Assembly (NCBI GenBank): GCA_015501055.1
Contig: JADNYV010000067.1
Location: 62,001 to 126,000 of the forward strand
Reading direction: 5' to 3'
Source: Mucidula mucida
Taxonomy: Eukaryota; Basidiomycota; Agaricomycetes; Agaricales; Physalacriaceae
Length of the DNA: 64,000 bases
Position numbers and translations under genes: made by a program. Positions within the stretch are counted from its first letter, which is position 1. Every line of letters begins with the position of its first letter. The notes below the pieces were generated by a model, which saw only the letters and a program-made list of their open reading frames with translations, was not told the origin of the DNA and did not search any database. Of this stretch, positions 24,334 through 36,195 are shown one piece after another.

Positions 24334-26731
24334 ATGGCACCAAGATCGTCGCAGACAACGAGCTCGAGTCAGAGAACGACGACGGCAAAAAGAACTACCA
24401 AGGCAGCACTCAAAGTGAACTCACTCAACAAGCCGGAGTCGACAACGGCGACGACAACGAAACGGATAAATCCATTGACAGCAGTAAGCGCGCATATTCA
24501 ATTCTGATATGAATTGACTTCATTTTCTTCAGTTTGTAAATCTGCCTCACTCGCAGTCCCAATCTTCTCAGAAGAAGCCCGACCCGAAGGGTAAAGGGAA
24601 AGCAACAGAAGTCATTGACTTGACCGGCGACGACGACGACGACGCCGACAGACCTATAAGAAATCGCCCTCAGCCCATCGACTCTCTTGATAAGACGCAG
24701 CTATGGGTAGATCTATATGAACCTGTAACCGAGGTGCGTTTTGTTTCTTTGCTAATAGTTGGATCCTAAAGAATTTTCAGGAAGAACTCGCTGTGCATAA
24801 AAAGAAGGTGGAGGATGTTAGGGGATGGTTGACAGAGGCTTTCGAAGGGCGTAATAAACACAGAGTGCGCGGCTTTCTGGACCATTTTCCAAATTTTACT
24901 CACTAATATCCTAGAGAATATTGGCGTTGACTGGTCCCGCAGGAACGGCGAAAACGACGACAATGAGAATTTTAGCTCGAGAACTAGATTTTGAGGTTCT
25001 CGAATGGGGCAGCGCAGCTGGTCAGAATTCTTCGCTCTTCGGCAATGACCAGTTCTCTGTGGATTACGACGACGACAGCTTGTTTGTCAAATTCGAATCA
25101 TTCTTAGCTAGAGCATCCTCCTGTCAAAACCTCTTCAACGGTCCATCCTCATCCTCGTCAAGATACAAACGTAAAGTGCTTCTCCTCGAGGACCTCCCCA
25201 ACATTCTACACAACGACACTAAAACCCGATTCCACGACGCCCTACAATCTTTGGTCGCGTCCAGTGCGGAGTACCCTGTCCCGCTGGTATTCATCATTAG
25301 TGACGCTGGACTTCGTGGTGAGGCCAGTGACGAACGGTTAGCTGCCGGCACGTGGGGCAAGGATAACAATGGCGCCCTTGATATACGCACTGTTATACCT
25401 TCCAATCTTCTCCATGGTCCGTATGTGACACAAATTCGGTATGTCGGTGAACACGATGGGTCTTCATATCTGAAGCCGAGTATAGGTTCAATCCCATTGC
25501 GGCAACTTTTCTGAAAAAAGCGCTACAGGCTCTTTTGAAGCGACATTTTGGTTCTTCAGGTCAACCTACAAAAGAAGTTCTCGATCTAGTCGTCGAAAGC
25601 GCGAATGGTGATATCCGGAGTGCCATAAATGCCCTTCAATTCTCCTGTGCTGCTCGGCCGAGCAACAAGAAGAGGACTAAAGCCCGAGAAAAGTTGACTG
25701 TGATGGAATCCGTGACGCGGAGAGAGCAGAGCCTTGCACTTTTTCATCTCATTGGCAGGGTCTTGTACAACAAGCGTTAGTCACTACGCACTACTGGATC
25801 ATGTACCCCACTAAAAATTTACTCCAGGAAAAGGTGACCCACCAGCGCCTTCGACCTCGGCGAAAGACATACAGAGAGAGAAAGATTTGGATGCCCAACT
25901 CAAAGATCCACCACCCCTCCCAAAGTTCTTGTCGGAACACAAACGCAGGACGAGCCGAGTTGACATTGATGTATGGTCTTTCTAGCCTTCCGTGAGGTTT
26001 TTTATTGACTCGCAGTCGACAGAAACTCTACGCAGATTCACCCATTGACTCGTCCTTATTCTCTTTATACATCCATCAAAACTATACGCAGTTTTGCGGT
26101 GACATCGACGAGCTAGCTGGTATCGCGGACAACCTCAGCTGGGTCGACTCCAGCGGCGGTGAATCCGTAAGCCACTCAATCACTTCCTATGAATATTGTT
26201 AATGCTGTCCATCAGTGGTACCAAGCCAACCCACATCGCTTCCATCTCCTCACAATGGGCACCTTGCACGCTTTGCCGTCTCCGGTCGAGCGCAAGTCTC
26301 AGAAGATCTACAAACCGGACTTCTTCGACAACCTGAACAAGGAGAAAGACGCGTGGGCTTCGGTGCTGGATGTGCGGCGTTGGCTCGTCGAGAAGACTAC
26401 AGCGGATCCAGATGGGGGATGGCGTGTGGGAGCTTGGAGTCGAAATGACATTGCGATGGAAGTGGGCGGAGTTCTGAAAGCGCGAGATGCATTGGGCACA
26501 GCACATGCGTTGCGTGGCCCGCCAAGTCATAAGGCATTTTCGGGCATGAGGTTCGTCCTAGCGAAATGTGGCGCTGGGGCACAGTTGGGCGAGACGGAAG
26601 GCGACGAGCATGATGCTTCCGCTGATGTGGATGATGCGATAGTAGTCGGCGAAGAGGATAGCGCGGCTAAGAAGGGCGGATGGTTGGATGGAGATGACAT
26701 CGAACCTTTTGAGGATTCGGATACATTCTGA
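24334..26731 (+). CDS. rad17: Checkpoint clamp loader Rad17/Rad24
   Basis: Large subunit of the Rad17-RFC complex that loads the 9-1-1 clamp at damaged DNA in the nucleus. The start ATG at 24334 opens a Ser/Thr/Lys-rich tail, then LWVDLYEPVTE and EELAVHKKKVEDVRGWL (a Rad17 hallmark), Walker A ALTGPAGTAKTTTMRILARE, WGSAAGQNSSLFGNDQF, Walker B LLLEDLPNIL, the sensor region VFIISDAGLRGEASDERLAA, NANGDIRSAINALQF-like helices and an acidic C-terminus (DIEPFEDSDTF) ending at 26731. Six or more short introns keep the frame open throughout. Typical fungal length. Expression is probably constitutive from the shared promoter. Confidence 0.9.
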
Positions 26732-26835
26732 CCGGGAACGACTCGGCTCGGTGTCTATGATTTCAACTTCATGTGGCTCTTTATTTACATACTATCCATC
26801 CCGTGTTCCTTGTAACCTCAGATATAACTTTAACG

Positions 26836-28588
26836 TTATAGCTTGCCAAAGACACTTCCAAGCGCGAGGTATTTGCTCCAAACCATGAGTCCGACACCTA
26901 GTAGAACGGCACTCCCTATAGACGAGCTTAGCGATAAAGAACAACGCGAATATCGCGTGAACCTACCAGCGAAACATCCTACAGCCACGAAGCCTCCCGT
27001 TGCGGAATTGATGACTCCAGAAATCGGAGGACCAGCGAGCGCGCCCAACGCAATGATGCTCATCAACATACCAACGTTCTTGCCAATGTCAGACGGGTCA
27101 CCAAACTCGATGACCGGGTTGGGGGTCAGCGCTAAGAATGAGCCAGTGGCGTATCTACGAAAAACTGATGAACAGACCAATCCAAGGAAGACGATGGGCG
27201 GCCGTACTCACCCATAAAGCACAGCAACAGCCACCAGCGTGCCCTTTGTATGCGCAAACGGCCATGCGTATGTGACCGCGGCGCAAGCCAGCGTCATCGG
27301 CATCATAACGTTCATCGGGCCCATTCGATCGGCGCACAGTCCCGCGCAGTAGCGGCCGAGCCCAGAGCCCGCGTTGGCGATGGCCACAAGGTAGAACGCA
27401 AAGTTGGGCGATATGCCGTGGGAGACGGCGCCAATGTCGATGTACGTGAGCACCGTGTAGATTCCAAGGAATATGAAGAGCGTCGAGAGGCAATACGCGG
27501 AGTATGCCCCGGATTGGAAGGCTTTGAAGTTGAAGAGCGCGGTGCTCGTCTGCATGGGAGGGATGCGTCTTTTCAAGAGCTATGCCACCGCAATGTTAGT
27601 GGCTGAGTACTGAGTACTATCTTCAGAGGCTTACCATGATCGCAATCCCCAGCGTTACAATACTGATCAGCGCAAGGATACGCATGGTCCAAGGGAATCT
27701 TCAAGGTTACGCGTGAGTACTTGGCATACATACAAATCCCTCTTACCCAATCCTAGGAATCAACTGTCTAGTAAGAATAGGAATAATCGTTCCGCCAAAC
27801 GACGAGCCAGTGGAGTATATACACATCGCTAGACCGCGCCGTTTCTTGAACCACTGCGATATAATAGCGGGCGCTGGTGCTAAAATGCCGCTCCCACATA
27901 ACTTATGGAATCATGAGTGCAGGGAAAAGACAAATGGTAACCGAGAAAAACCTACGCCGATGGCGAAGCCCTGGCATAACACGAAATGCCAGTACTCGCG
28001 GCACTCGGCTACTAGAAAAGCGGATATGACCAGCATTATGTAGCAGACCAGAACCACCGACTTGTAGTAGCCGAGGTCGAACAGCCGCCCCCACACCAGG
28101 CAGGGCAGGAACATGAGCGAGTATTGGATCGAGCCTATCCATGCGCTAAAAGTACGGTCCTCTTCAGCGAGAAAGGATGCCAAGTAGTAGATGCGGACGA
28201 ACATATCGGACGGCGAACGAGTTTGGAGGACAGTCGTCTGGTAGTATGACTGGAAGACCTGCAGCATCAAGTCAGTGAAACGAGACCACTGCCGCAGGAA
28301 CGGAGAACGCTTACCCCCCATGAGTTCACCAAGCCAAATCTACAAGCCCAAGTGTCAGCACTCGTCAATTAGACATGGCGTCTCACGAACAGCGTGAAAG
28401 TGATGAGCATAGTCTAGTTTGAGATCTCAAATTTTGGCGCGCACAAGAAACTGTGGCCTCACCCCAATAACTACCAACCACGCGCGCAGACCGCCATCCG
28501 GATGCACATCTGCATCACCCTTCTCGTGCAAATCGTACACCTCGTCCCGACGGCTAACGATAGTTTCAGAATGATTCGACTCAGACAT
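26836..28588 (-). CDS. MFS monocarboxylate-permease-type transporter
   Basis: Twelve-helix plasma-membrane permease of the fungal MCT/MCH4 group. It starts at the ATG at 28588 (MSESNHSETIVSRRDEVYDL) with the family N-terminus HPDGGLRAWLVVIGTMLIT (D-G-G-x-x-A-W), then FGLVNSWGVFQSYYQTTVL (family FGxxxxxGVFQxYY), SAWIGSIQYSLMFLPCLVWG, ILAPAPAIISQWFKKRRGLA (W-F-x-x-R-R-x-x-A), YIDIGAVSHGISPNFAFYLV, GRYCAGLCADRMGPMNVMM and the C-terminal GALAGPPISGVINSATGGF. The frame is open across all junctions and it looks intact. It ends only 105 bp from the convergent Rad17 stop. Substrate not deducible. Confidence 0.86.
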
Positions 28589-29281
28589 GGGTGAACGAAG
28601 AAAAAATGGGGACTTACGTTGACTTTAACCTCCACACCACCCCCCAAGACGTTCCGAAGCAGCAGGGAGAAGTTACGCACCGAGCCACCCTATCCTCGTC
28701 ACGGTACGCGCTTTACGTCCTCATCAAGGCCACCGATCGGCGGAACAAGTGTCAAGATGAGCGGAACCTTCAGTACAGCCTGGCGTCAAGGTGCACGCGT
28801 GTGCGACTGTACAAGTCTAAAGACGCGTTTACAAGCATCCCCGTGGATCTTTTCGAGAAGAGATTTAAGGTGGCTGTCAAACTTCATGAGGCTTGAGCCC
28901 ATATGGCGCTGCAGACAGCTCGAGCCACCACACCACCACCACTACCACAAGGCAGCCGTGGATTCATCTTAATAGTGCTGTTGCGGTAGCAAAGAACTTC
29001 GAGGCAAAATGAGAAGGTCTTCGGCTTCTCCGTCGTCCAAGCATCCTATCCTGGTCAAAAGTCAGAACCAGCAACAGCTCTAGAAGAGGCCGTTGGTGAG
29101 TGGACCAGGAGGACGTAAGGCCGAGGAACTCGGCTACGGGATTCCGACGACCGACCGCCTCGGATTCACAAAAACATCGACTAAGACATACGCAACCACA
29201 ATCCCCACTATGCGGGATGCGCCTCATGAGCGACATACTTGCCTCCTCCCTTCGCAACACGTCCTGATCACCAATCAGCCT
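28589..29281. other. Intergenic, nothing recognised
   Basis: Upstream region of the MFS gene and downstream region of DUR3. Short frames only. Confidence 0.4.
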
Positions 29282-32133
29282 TTACACTTTCCACAAATCA
29301 TAACCAAAAATGACACACACCTTAACAATTCCCCGCCCAATCATCATCAACGCATCCCGGCTCTCCCATAGCGGATAGAGCACAACCGTGAACGCTGACA
29401 AAAACGTCCATATGATCCCAATAACAACCCACGCCGTCAGCCCGCCCTCCCCGTACACCGTCGACGCGAAGAACAGCGGTAACGGGATGATGATGATCAT
29501 AATCAGCAGCTTCAATTCCGTCAGTATTGGAGATAATAGAAGGTAGCGTCATTACGCACCAAAGCCAAGGAAGCCCACGACGCGAATCGAAACGCCTTTT
29601 TCAGCGCAACAGGATCCAGGTCATCTTTACCATCCTCCTCCACAGGAGTCACATCGGCGTGATCTTCTGCATCTTCTCATCCAGCATTTCTTTCGCATGC
29701 GGCTCCACGTCCGTCCTGTTCAGAGCACGCGTAACCTCAAAATCGAAGCTCTCTGGCCACTACTTTCATCAGCAGCTGGAAAACACGTGTGCAAGGAGCA
29801 CGTACAATAAACGAAGACGCGACAGCAACAATCGCGCCGACTCCAATTGACGCGAGGTTACCCGCAAGCATAGCGTAGTCCCCTACGCCCATCAATCAAT
29901 GTAAATGTGATACGAACAACCCCCGTCACACGTACCTCCACTAGTCTGTCAATAACATGAGCACCCGTAAATTGATTGAGAAAATACGTACCGTAACATT
30001 GATAACACCCCCATTCAACGTACTCGTCGTAACAAGCCATGCGACAATCCCCGCCGCGAACCCAGCGACTGAACCCCCAATACAGCCCCACTTGTTCGCC
30101 TTGCTCCACGTTATGCAGAGCGCGATCGGCGCCACTCCCGAGCCCAAGATGACGCCCATGAATGTCTAGATAGACAAGTTATATTAGCAGGAAAAGGCAA
30201 GTCAAAGAACGTACGTATAACCAACCCATAGATACTCCGATGTAATAGAATATAAGACCCGCAAGCGCCATAACCAACGCATAGACCGCAACCTATGATA
30301 ATGCAATCAGCACACGACCTCTATCAGAGGAGTCCTCGCACCATCATGTGCCCCACATTCAAAATCTGCTCCTCCGTCGCCTTCGGATTGATGTATTTCT
30401 ATTGTATCACATATGGCATCAACCACCATCGCATCAGCACACAAAATCGAACATACCTTGTAAACGTCATAGGTAAGCAACGACGACACAGCGATCAGCT
30501 CTGCCGACGTCGCAGACGTCACAGCTAAAAACAATAACACCAGCAGCGCAGCGGCACCCGATTTTCCGAGGAGAGCCGCCGCTGCAGCTGCAGCAGGCAA
30601 ACCCGCCGACACATCCGCGGGCGAGAGCGCCTTCATATCCGGGTCGCCGGTCAACGCCACAGCAGACAGCCCGAGCGTAGTCGCCAGCGTGAACGGAATA
30701 GCGAACCTACACCCAATCACAAATCAATAACAGTCTAGGCAGAGGGAATATCGACACGAACCACGCTAATCCACCCAACAGATACGCTTTCACAGTACTC
30801 GCCGGCCGACTCGCGATGGCCCTTTGCCAGTACGCTTGGTCCTGGAATACAGTCGCGAAATTCCCAATGATATTAATGACTCCAAATATCAGTCCGTTCT
30901 TCGACCGCATCGTGACATACGAGCCGTGCGCGTTGCCAGAGACAGGATGCGTCTGGGCAGCCGCAGTGAGAAGCTGGTGCATCTTGGCGGGGCTCCCTAT
31001 TTTGTCGCTCGTGGCGTACACCGTGAACACGAAGGTCTGGGTATGAATTAGCGCCAGATGGCAATGAAATGTGATGGAACATACGAGGATAATAGCAAAG
31101 AGCACAGTCGTATGCGTGCTGAGAAGGCAAAGGTAAGCGCGTGGAGCGCCATCTTCTGTGGACTCACTAGTCGCAGAGTAAGGTGGATCGCATTCCACCT
31201 ACCACCACGTAGATAGCAACGCCCAGAGGAATCAAGAAACATGCTGCCAGAGTGCTCATGCCAGTCAAATCCGTAACAGTCGCGCTTCCGCCTAGTATGA
31301 GCATAGAGCTCACGATGATGTTGGTTGCCAGTCTGCCCGCTTGGTGAACAAGGAAGCAAAATGGAGATTGAATCATACCCAAAGAACATGAACACCAAAT
31401 GCGCCGTCTTGCCCCATCGCGCACCCACGATCTCCAACCATGTATGCGCATACGGCGCGTTCATTTTCAGTTTAGCAGCGAGCTACACCAGTGTCATCAT
31501 GGCAGACGCCAAATACTGTCAAACGCGTACCATCGCAAACAGCAAAACCTGGATCGTAGCCCCGGCTAAACCCCGAAGAGTCAATTGCGGGGAACGCTAG
31601 GGAATCTGGGGAAACATACCTCCGTACCACCAGGGCCCGCTGATACCTACAAAAATGGTTAAGTTCCGATATCGGGGAAAGGGTGTTGACACGTACCATA
31701 CTTGTACGCGACTGCGCTACTTTGCAGCTAGACTCGATTAATAGGGTACAGGAGGTAACGATAAACATACCAATGTAGCCGCCCAAGTCCACTGAGAATA
31801 CGTCAGGCTCGCGAATAATGGGGAAATGAATAACGGACCGCTGAGACGATACCAGACGCGATCAATCCAGGCTTCACGCTTCTCGAAGCGCTACTGAACT
31901 CTTCCGAATTTTTGGGTGAGAATGGGGTGTACCGTGCTTGAATGGCGGTCAAGCCGAGCATAAACACACTGAAGAAAAGGCCGATTCCTGACTGGGTTTT
32001 TATTGGACGTTCACTAAGGAACGTTATGGACGTACCGACAACTAAACCAGACGTGTAATTGAAGCAGACAAGGAAATCAAGCAGTCGACGTACCAACGCC
32101 ATATCCCGCACCTTGTGGTAAAACTGTCGACAT
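29282..32133 (-). CDS. DUR3: Urea active transporter (DUR3, sodium/solute symporter family)
   Basis: High-affinity urea (and polyamine) uptake protein of the plasma membrane. The start ATG at 32133 gives [12 protein letters not shown], the diagnostic DUR3 N-terminus (PLPQGAGYA in yeast); a GTACGT intron leads to VVVGTSITF. Then [20 protein letters not shown] (EEFxxAGRSVK), [139 protein letters not shown] (conserved SSS motif) and further TM segments to the stop at 29282. All family signatures occur in order with many short introns. Fungal DUR3 genes are usually under nitrogen repression; no GATA-site survey was attempted. Confidence 0.92.
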
Positions 32134-32282
32134 GGAGAGCAGAGGAAAGCAGGAACCCCGCACTTGAATTGAGTCCCACTTCTTATCTGGCGTGCGGACT
32201 GATAAGCAGTGACACCCGAACGCCACGGCCATCAGCGAGAGAAGCGCATAAAGATCGGAAACGATAAAAAGAGGAGATTGCA

Positions 32283-33085
32283 TTATAAATTCGGAGGCAA
32301 ACAGTGTGGATTTCTTAACCAATCTGGTAAACATCGCTGAGTTATGTGAGTACTTGGAAAGGGCGAGACACTTACCTATTGTTACGTTTTCAAGATGGTC
32401 GTCAAAGTCGCCGAATTTTCCTCAAGCTTCTTCTCTTTCACCAATGTACTGCGCGTGTCGGGAGGTCGGGTGAAGCCATTTGAAAGGGAGACCCCGGTGA
32501 GTATGCAGAGGACGCCTGAGCATGGGTCTCCACGTCGATCCTTGCGCGACGTAAGGCTGTCAAACGTTACGAGAGCCGCCCATCCAAGGTGAATAGACAT
32601 ACGATAAGACCTGCGTCGGCGGTGCCCAACTTTGTGCCATCAATCTGGGCCCATCATTATCTATCGCGACAGTCGGAAAGAAAGAGTGCTGCTCACCACA
32701 AGGGCGATAGCATGCTGGAAATTGTCTCTAATCTTGGTAGCTACTTTCTCACCGACAGGCGCGAGTGCCGCGTCGTCTATTCGTTCGCAGGCCTGGTAGT
32801 ACCCGACCAGTTGCAAGTCGAGCGACGCGGCATGCCGTCCCGCCTAACTCAAATCAGCGCGTCCCGTTCATCACCGTGTCCCCGTCGACGTACGAGGTCG
32901 AGGCCAATCTCCATCATGGGGCTCAGGCTGGTCCAGTGGTGCAGTAGAGGCACTATGTCGACAATCTCGATGCCGTTTGAGGTTTGTTTACCGACGAGCA
33001 CGCCGTTCACGGCTGCATGCGGGTGCTTTGCTGCATGGAAGAAGATCTTGAAGTACGCGGTATCGGATATTCTGTACGTCGTCAT
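32283..33085 (-). CDS. ER membrane complex subunit 8/9 (UPF0172/MPN-like)
   Basis: Cytosolic subunit of the ER membrane protein insertase EMC. Start ATG at 33085: MTTYRISDTAYFKIFFHAAK, HPHAAVNGVLVGK (family H-x-x-x-x-V-N-G-x-L-L-G), DIVPLLHHWTSLSPMMEIGL, then a 50-bp GTACGT intron to LVGYYQACERIDD (family GYYxAN-x-R), GTKLGTADAGLI, a 47-bp intron to PYVAQGSTWRPM, later LVKEKKLEE, and in a frame one base off KFGDFDDHLENVTI, and a last intron to DWLRNPHCLPPNL with the stop at 32283. Both halves are unmistakable EMC8/9. The shift lies in a run of four A near 32415, where a fifth A would restore the frame. Because EMC8/9 is conserved and single-copy, an assembly error is likelier than loss. It ends 149 bp above the DUR3 start. 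Confidence 0.85.
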
Positions 33086-33469
33086 GGACGTCGTGAACAA
33101 GTTGTGAACGAGACTCTTGTCGGTGTCGACAGCTCTCGGCAAATTCGGACCGACACGTGGACATCGGCTAGCCGCCGCGCTGACTGCTTTCTTCTTCAAG
33201 TTCTTGCTTTCTTCCCCCCCGTAGTGCAGCCACAGCCCATCTAGCTTGCGGTTGCCACAATTCGTTCTATGAATCATCGGACTATATCCCATAACTAGGA
33301 CATGGTCTCTCTAGCCGTGTTGATCTACTGTACTACTGTGGCACTCTCACTGCCTAAGACGTCCCGCGTTTCAATTCGAGCTTGTCCTTATTTTATTTGA
33401 CTGAAGTATACTGTTTGTGACGCTGGCTGGGACAACAAGTCCATATTGAATCCCTACGTCTGCCGAGCC
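33086..33469. other. Intergenic, nothing recognised
   Basis: Contains the EMC8/9 promoter and the thioesterase 3' end. Confidence 0.4.
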
Positions 33470-34359
33470 TTACAATCTCGGAGACGTACGCTGAGCTAAC
33501 AGAACAGGCTTCTGCAGGTCACAAACCAGCCCAGCATCCATCAGAAAATCAAAATGCGTGCCCTCGATGCCCTTCATCAAGTTCACCTTGCCCAAATCCC
33601 GCCAATCGTACTCACACAGCAGAACCGCCCCACGCGACGCGAGATACACCGTGGTCGGCGCCTTCAACTTCCCAACCCACCGATGCAGCATTTCCACGCG
33701 CTGCAACCCGGATGACGCGCACGTCGTCAGATCATAGAGAAACTCTCCGACCAAGAGGGTAATCAACTTGACGTTTCTCCCCGTGGAGAACATGTGCGGA
33801 GGAATCCGTTCGAGAGCGTTGGCCATCGCCTGTACCCGCTTCGTACTATGAAGCGCGCATAGGGTCAGGACAGCGGAGATGTTGCGCTTGAGCAGTTTCT
33901 GTCGACCGTTGGCAGTGCGCGGATTAGGGTTGCCGATAGAATTTGATTGGTAAAGGTGGAGTGTCGGGAAGTGGTCGAGGAAGGCGAGCTGCATGACGAC
34001 GTCGCCGCGTCGTTCGAAGGCTCGTGCCACCGCGAGTGCAATCATGCTGGAGCCCGAGTACCCTGCGAAGCGGTATGGACCTGAAGGCTGCGCTTCTTTG
34101 ATTTTATGCGCGTAGAAGTCGACGAGTGTGACAAAGTCGGTCAATGGTGTCTCTTTAGTTATCTGGACTACCCAAACGGCGGTGGTGAAGACACGTCGAT
34201 ATTTGAGCAAGTCAAGAGCGAGTCCTCCTGCACCTGTAGATGATATCGTGAGGGGCTTCTTTGATAAAAGGCAGGATACGTACCATGAAATATGATGAGC
34301 GGCGGTTCACCTGATCCTGTCACAAGCTTGGTTATCGTTGTGCTTGGGGTCGGATCCAT
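33470..34359 (-). CDS. Stand-alone thioesterase-domain protein (alpha/beta hydrolase)
   Basis: Resembles the terminal thioesterase domains of fungal NRPS/PKS enzymes but is encoded alone. The start ATG at 34359 gives MDPTPSTTITKLVTGSGEPP, then LIIFHG and, after a GTACGT..CAG intron, AGGLALDLLKYRRVFTTAVW. The second conserved block is LVDFYAHKIKEAQPSGPYRF, the nucleophile elbow is AGYSGSSMIALAVARAFERR (Ser in G-Y-S-G-S; the usual last Gly of GxSxG is Ser), the acid is in LAFLDHFPTL and the His in EGTHFDFLMDAG. The catalytic triad is therefore complete. No adenylation, carrier or ketosynthase domain lies within the window, so its partner is unknown; a type II editing thioesterase or acyl hydrolase is possible. 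Confidence 0.78.
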
Positions 34360-34396
34360 GTCTGTGTATGAAATACTGGTATAGCCAGTGCCAAAA

Positions 34397-34402
34397 TATA
34401 TA
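34397..34402 (-). promoter_or_regulatory. Possible TATA box of the thioesterase gene
   Basis: tatata about 38 bp above the ATG at 34359 on the minus strand. The distance is short, so the leader would be only a few bases. Confidence 0.25.
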
Positions 34403-35504
34403 CGATTCGGTTCGATGGAGGCAGCGATCTGTATTTACTGCTTCCAAGGCATTATCCGGATCGTCGCACTTCATAGATACCAGAGATGCACGTAAAGCTG
34501 TCGAGAGCAGCATACGCCACCGGGGCGCAAGTCCCGAACACCGCGTCTTAGTCTTCGGGAAGGGTGGAGGTCCGGAAATGACCGCCAGTGCGTTCCAAAG
34601 AGACATTGTCGACACGGCTGCGAGGCATGAGCCATGAGTCGTCATACTTTTCATTTAAGCATGCCTACAGAAGCAGGTCGTGATGGTAAGAAAGCTGGTC
34701 ATGGTCAGCCATGAGCACCTGTCTTAACTTTGTTCACTAAGCAGAGAGGAAGGCAACCATGATATAGCTCTGAGGGAACGCAATGTGGGTAAGGCGGCGT
34801 ACACATACGTAGACACAACTGTCCGGCATTACCCGCAGGAGTGCAACGTGATCGTGCACCAAGGGAATAGCAAAAGCTGAGGCTAAAAACCAGGATAAAT
34901 GAACTTAGTGGCAGACATTAAGACGCGACCTAATGCTACTTCACTTGCATAATGCACGCCATGGCAGTGCAGGTATTGTAAGGCATAGCTATAGAGACGC
35001 TTCACAATTCGGGTGCAAGGACAAGACGCCGTTCGGCAATGTCCATTGACAAAGTCACATGCTATGTCGACGCGACTTGAGGATGATCGATGACTTCTAT
35101 ATTGGTTCGCTTGCTGAGGTGGATGTCGGCGAAAGTGGGTCAGCCACAGAAGCCATATTCCTCCTTTCCTTTCCACCGCCACAACAATCATAGACACCCT
35201 GACCCCAACAAAGATTGCCGCCAAACGGTGTGTCAGCACGCCTTGTCATTTTGGCGATGAGCTGACTGCGCGTAACAGGCATGGTCCCATGTTTATCTGA
35301 CTGCTGATAAACACTATTCTCTATGGGATCCTGATTTCCCAGATAAATTTCTTTTTCGCAACCTACAAGTAGTCAGTCACACGTTCTTCATTTCACGACG
35401 CGTTTTGATTCTGGTGACAGCGACGAGCTCTGGCTCATGTCCTGAGTGCATAACTCTTATCTGCCTTGGACATCCGATTGAACTATTCTCGATCACTCAT
35501 CTCT
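34403..35504. other. Intergenic, nothing recognised
   Basis: No motif-bearing frame on either strand. Lies upstream of the thioesterase (-) and before the DUF6534 relic (+). Confidence 0.35.
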
Positions 35505-35620
35505 ATCCTGGACACTGCCAATACCGCCCTTGACTTTGCCTACCTTTACATCCAGCCTTAATTGTCCTGCCTAATATGAACTCATGCTGTTCATTTACAG
35601 CCACTTCATAATCAACTTTC

Positions 35621-35744
35621 TGTTGGCATTGGAATGTTCGGCTGCTCGGCTTCCAAGAGCTGCTAGTAAATATGTACATACAGTAGCTATGACTCGATCG
35701 TCGCGGAATGTTACGGGGCTTTTCCCGCCATCACCATCTCAGAG
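35621..35744 (+). repeat. 5' LTR, left part
   Basis: Bases 1-124 of the 142-bp LTR, ending in the 8-bp target TCTCAGAG that the hAT insertion duplicated. Confidence 0.9.
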
Positions 35745-35766
35745 TAGAGTCGGACGCGAGTATAGA
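35745..35766 (+). repeat. hAT left terminal inverted repeat
   Basis: 22-bp imperfect repeat beginning TAGAG, paired with 37061-37082. Confidence 0.7.
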
Positions 35767-35984
35767 ATAAAAAAAGTACTCACGAATAAACTCATACTCA
35801 TCATGCAAGCCAAGAGTATACTCGCACGTGAGTAGAGTAGAGTCTAGAGTCTATGGTGAGTCTAGAGTTTCAGTTTGGGGCCACGAATACTCGATAGACT
35901 CATACTCATAAATATTCGTGAATACTCATGAGTATTCTTATATTCGTGAGTATTCGTGAGTATTCAGCTCCTAATATATATTTT

Positions 35985-36080
35985 TTGAACAAAATGAACC
36001 CCGTGAGCATTGAACCCACGGAGCTCAGCCATTTCTGTGCATCAGCACAACAACGAGTATAACCACTGCGCCAAAAGGGC
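35985..36080 (-). ncRNA. tRNA-like (SINE-like) segment inside the hAT element
   Basis: On the minus strand, starting at 36080, the sequence holds a near-consensus Pol III A box (TGGCGCAGTGG) and, about 55 bp on, a B box in a proper T-arm: GTGGG-TTCAATG-CTCAC, five stem pairs including one G-T. It is followed by a T/A-rich tail ending near ATATATATT. The 5' end GCCCTTT finds no pairing 3' partner and no convincing anticodon arm forms, so it is not a working tRNA. A SINE head or a tRNA relic is the best reading. Confidence 0.4.
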
Positions 36081-36195
36081 ATATTCATTATACAATTTCA
36101 GTCCAGATCACACATAATTAGGTAAAATGCCATTAGCAAAAAAAAGGACAAAGGCCATGAAGCCATACAAAATGTTGTGCTACAAACAAACCTGA

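Noticed and set aside
27250..27606. 118-codon plus-strand frame over the monocarboxylate transporter
   Set aside because: Antisense shadow; the minus strand shows family motifs and consistent splicing.
34307..34654. 115-codon minus-strand frame just upstream of the thioesterase, a possible carrier or adenylation domain
   Set aside because: No carrier-protein or adenylation motif is present, and the thioesterase start with its own leader is adequate.
36003..36080. Functional tRNA gene
   Set aside because: A and B boxes and the T-arm are good, but the acceptor stem does not pair and no 7-base anticodon loop forms. Kept only as a tRNA-like segment.
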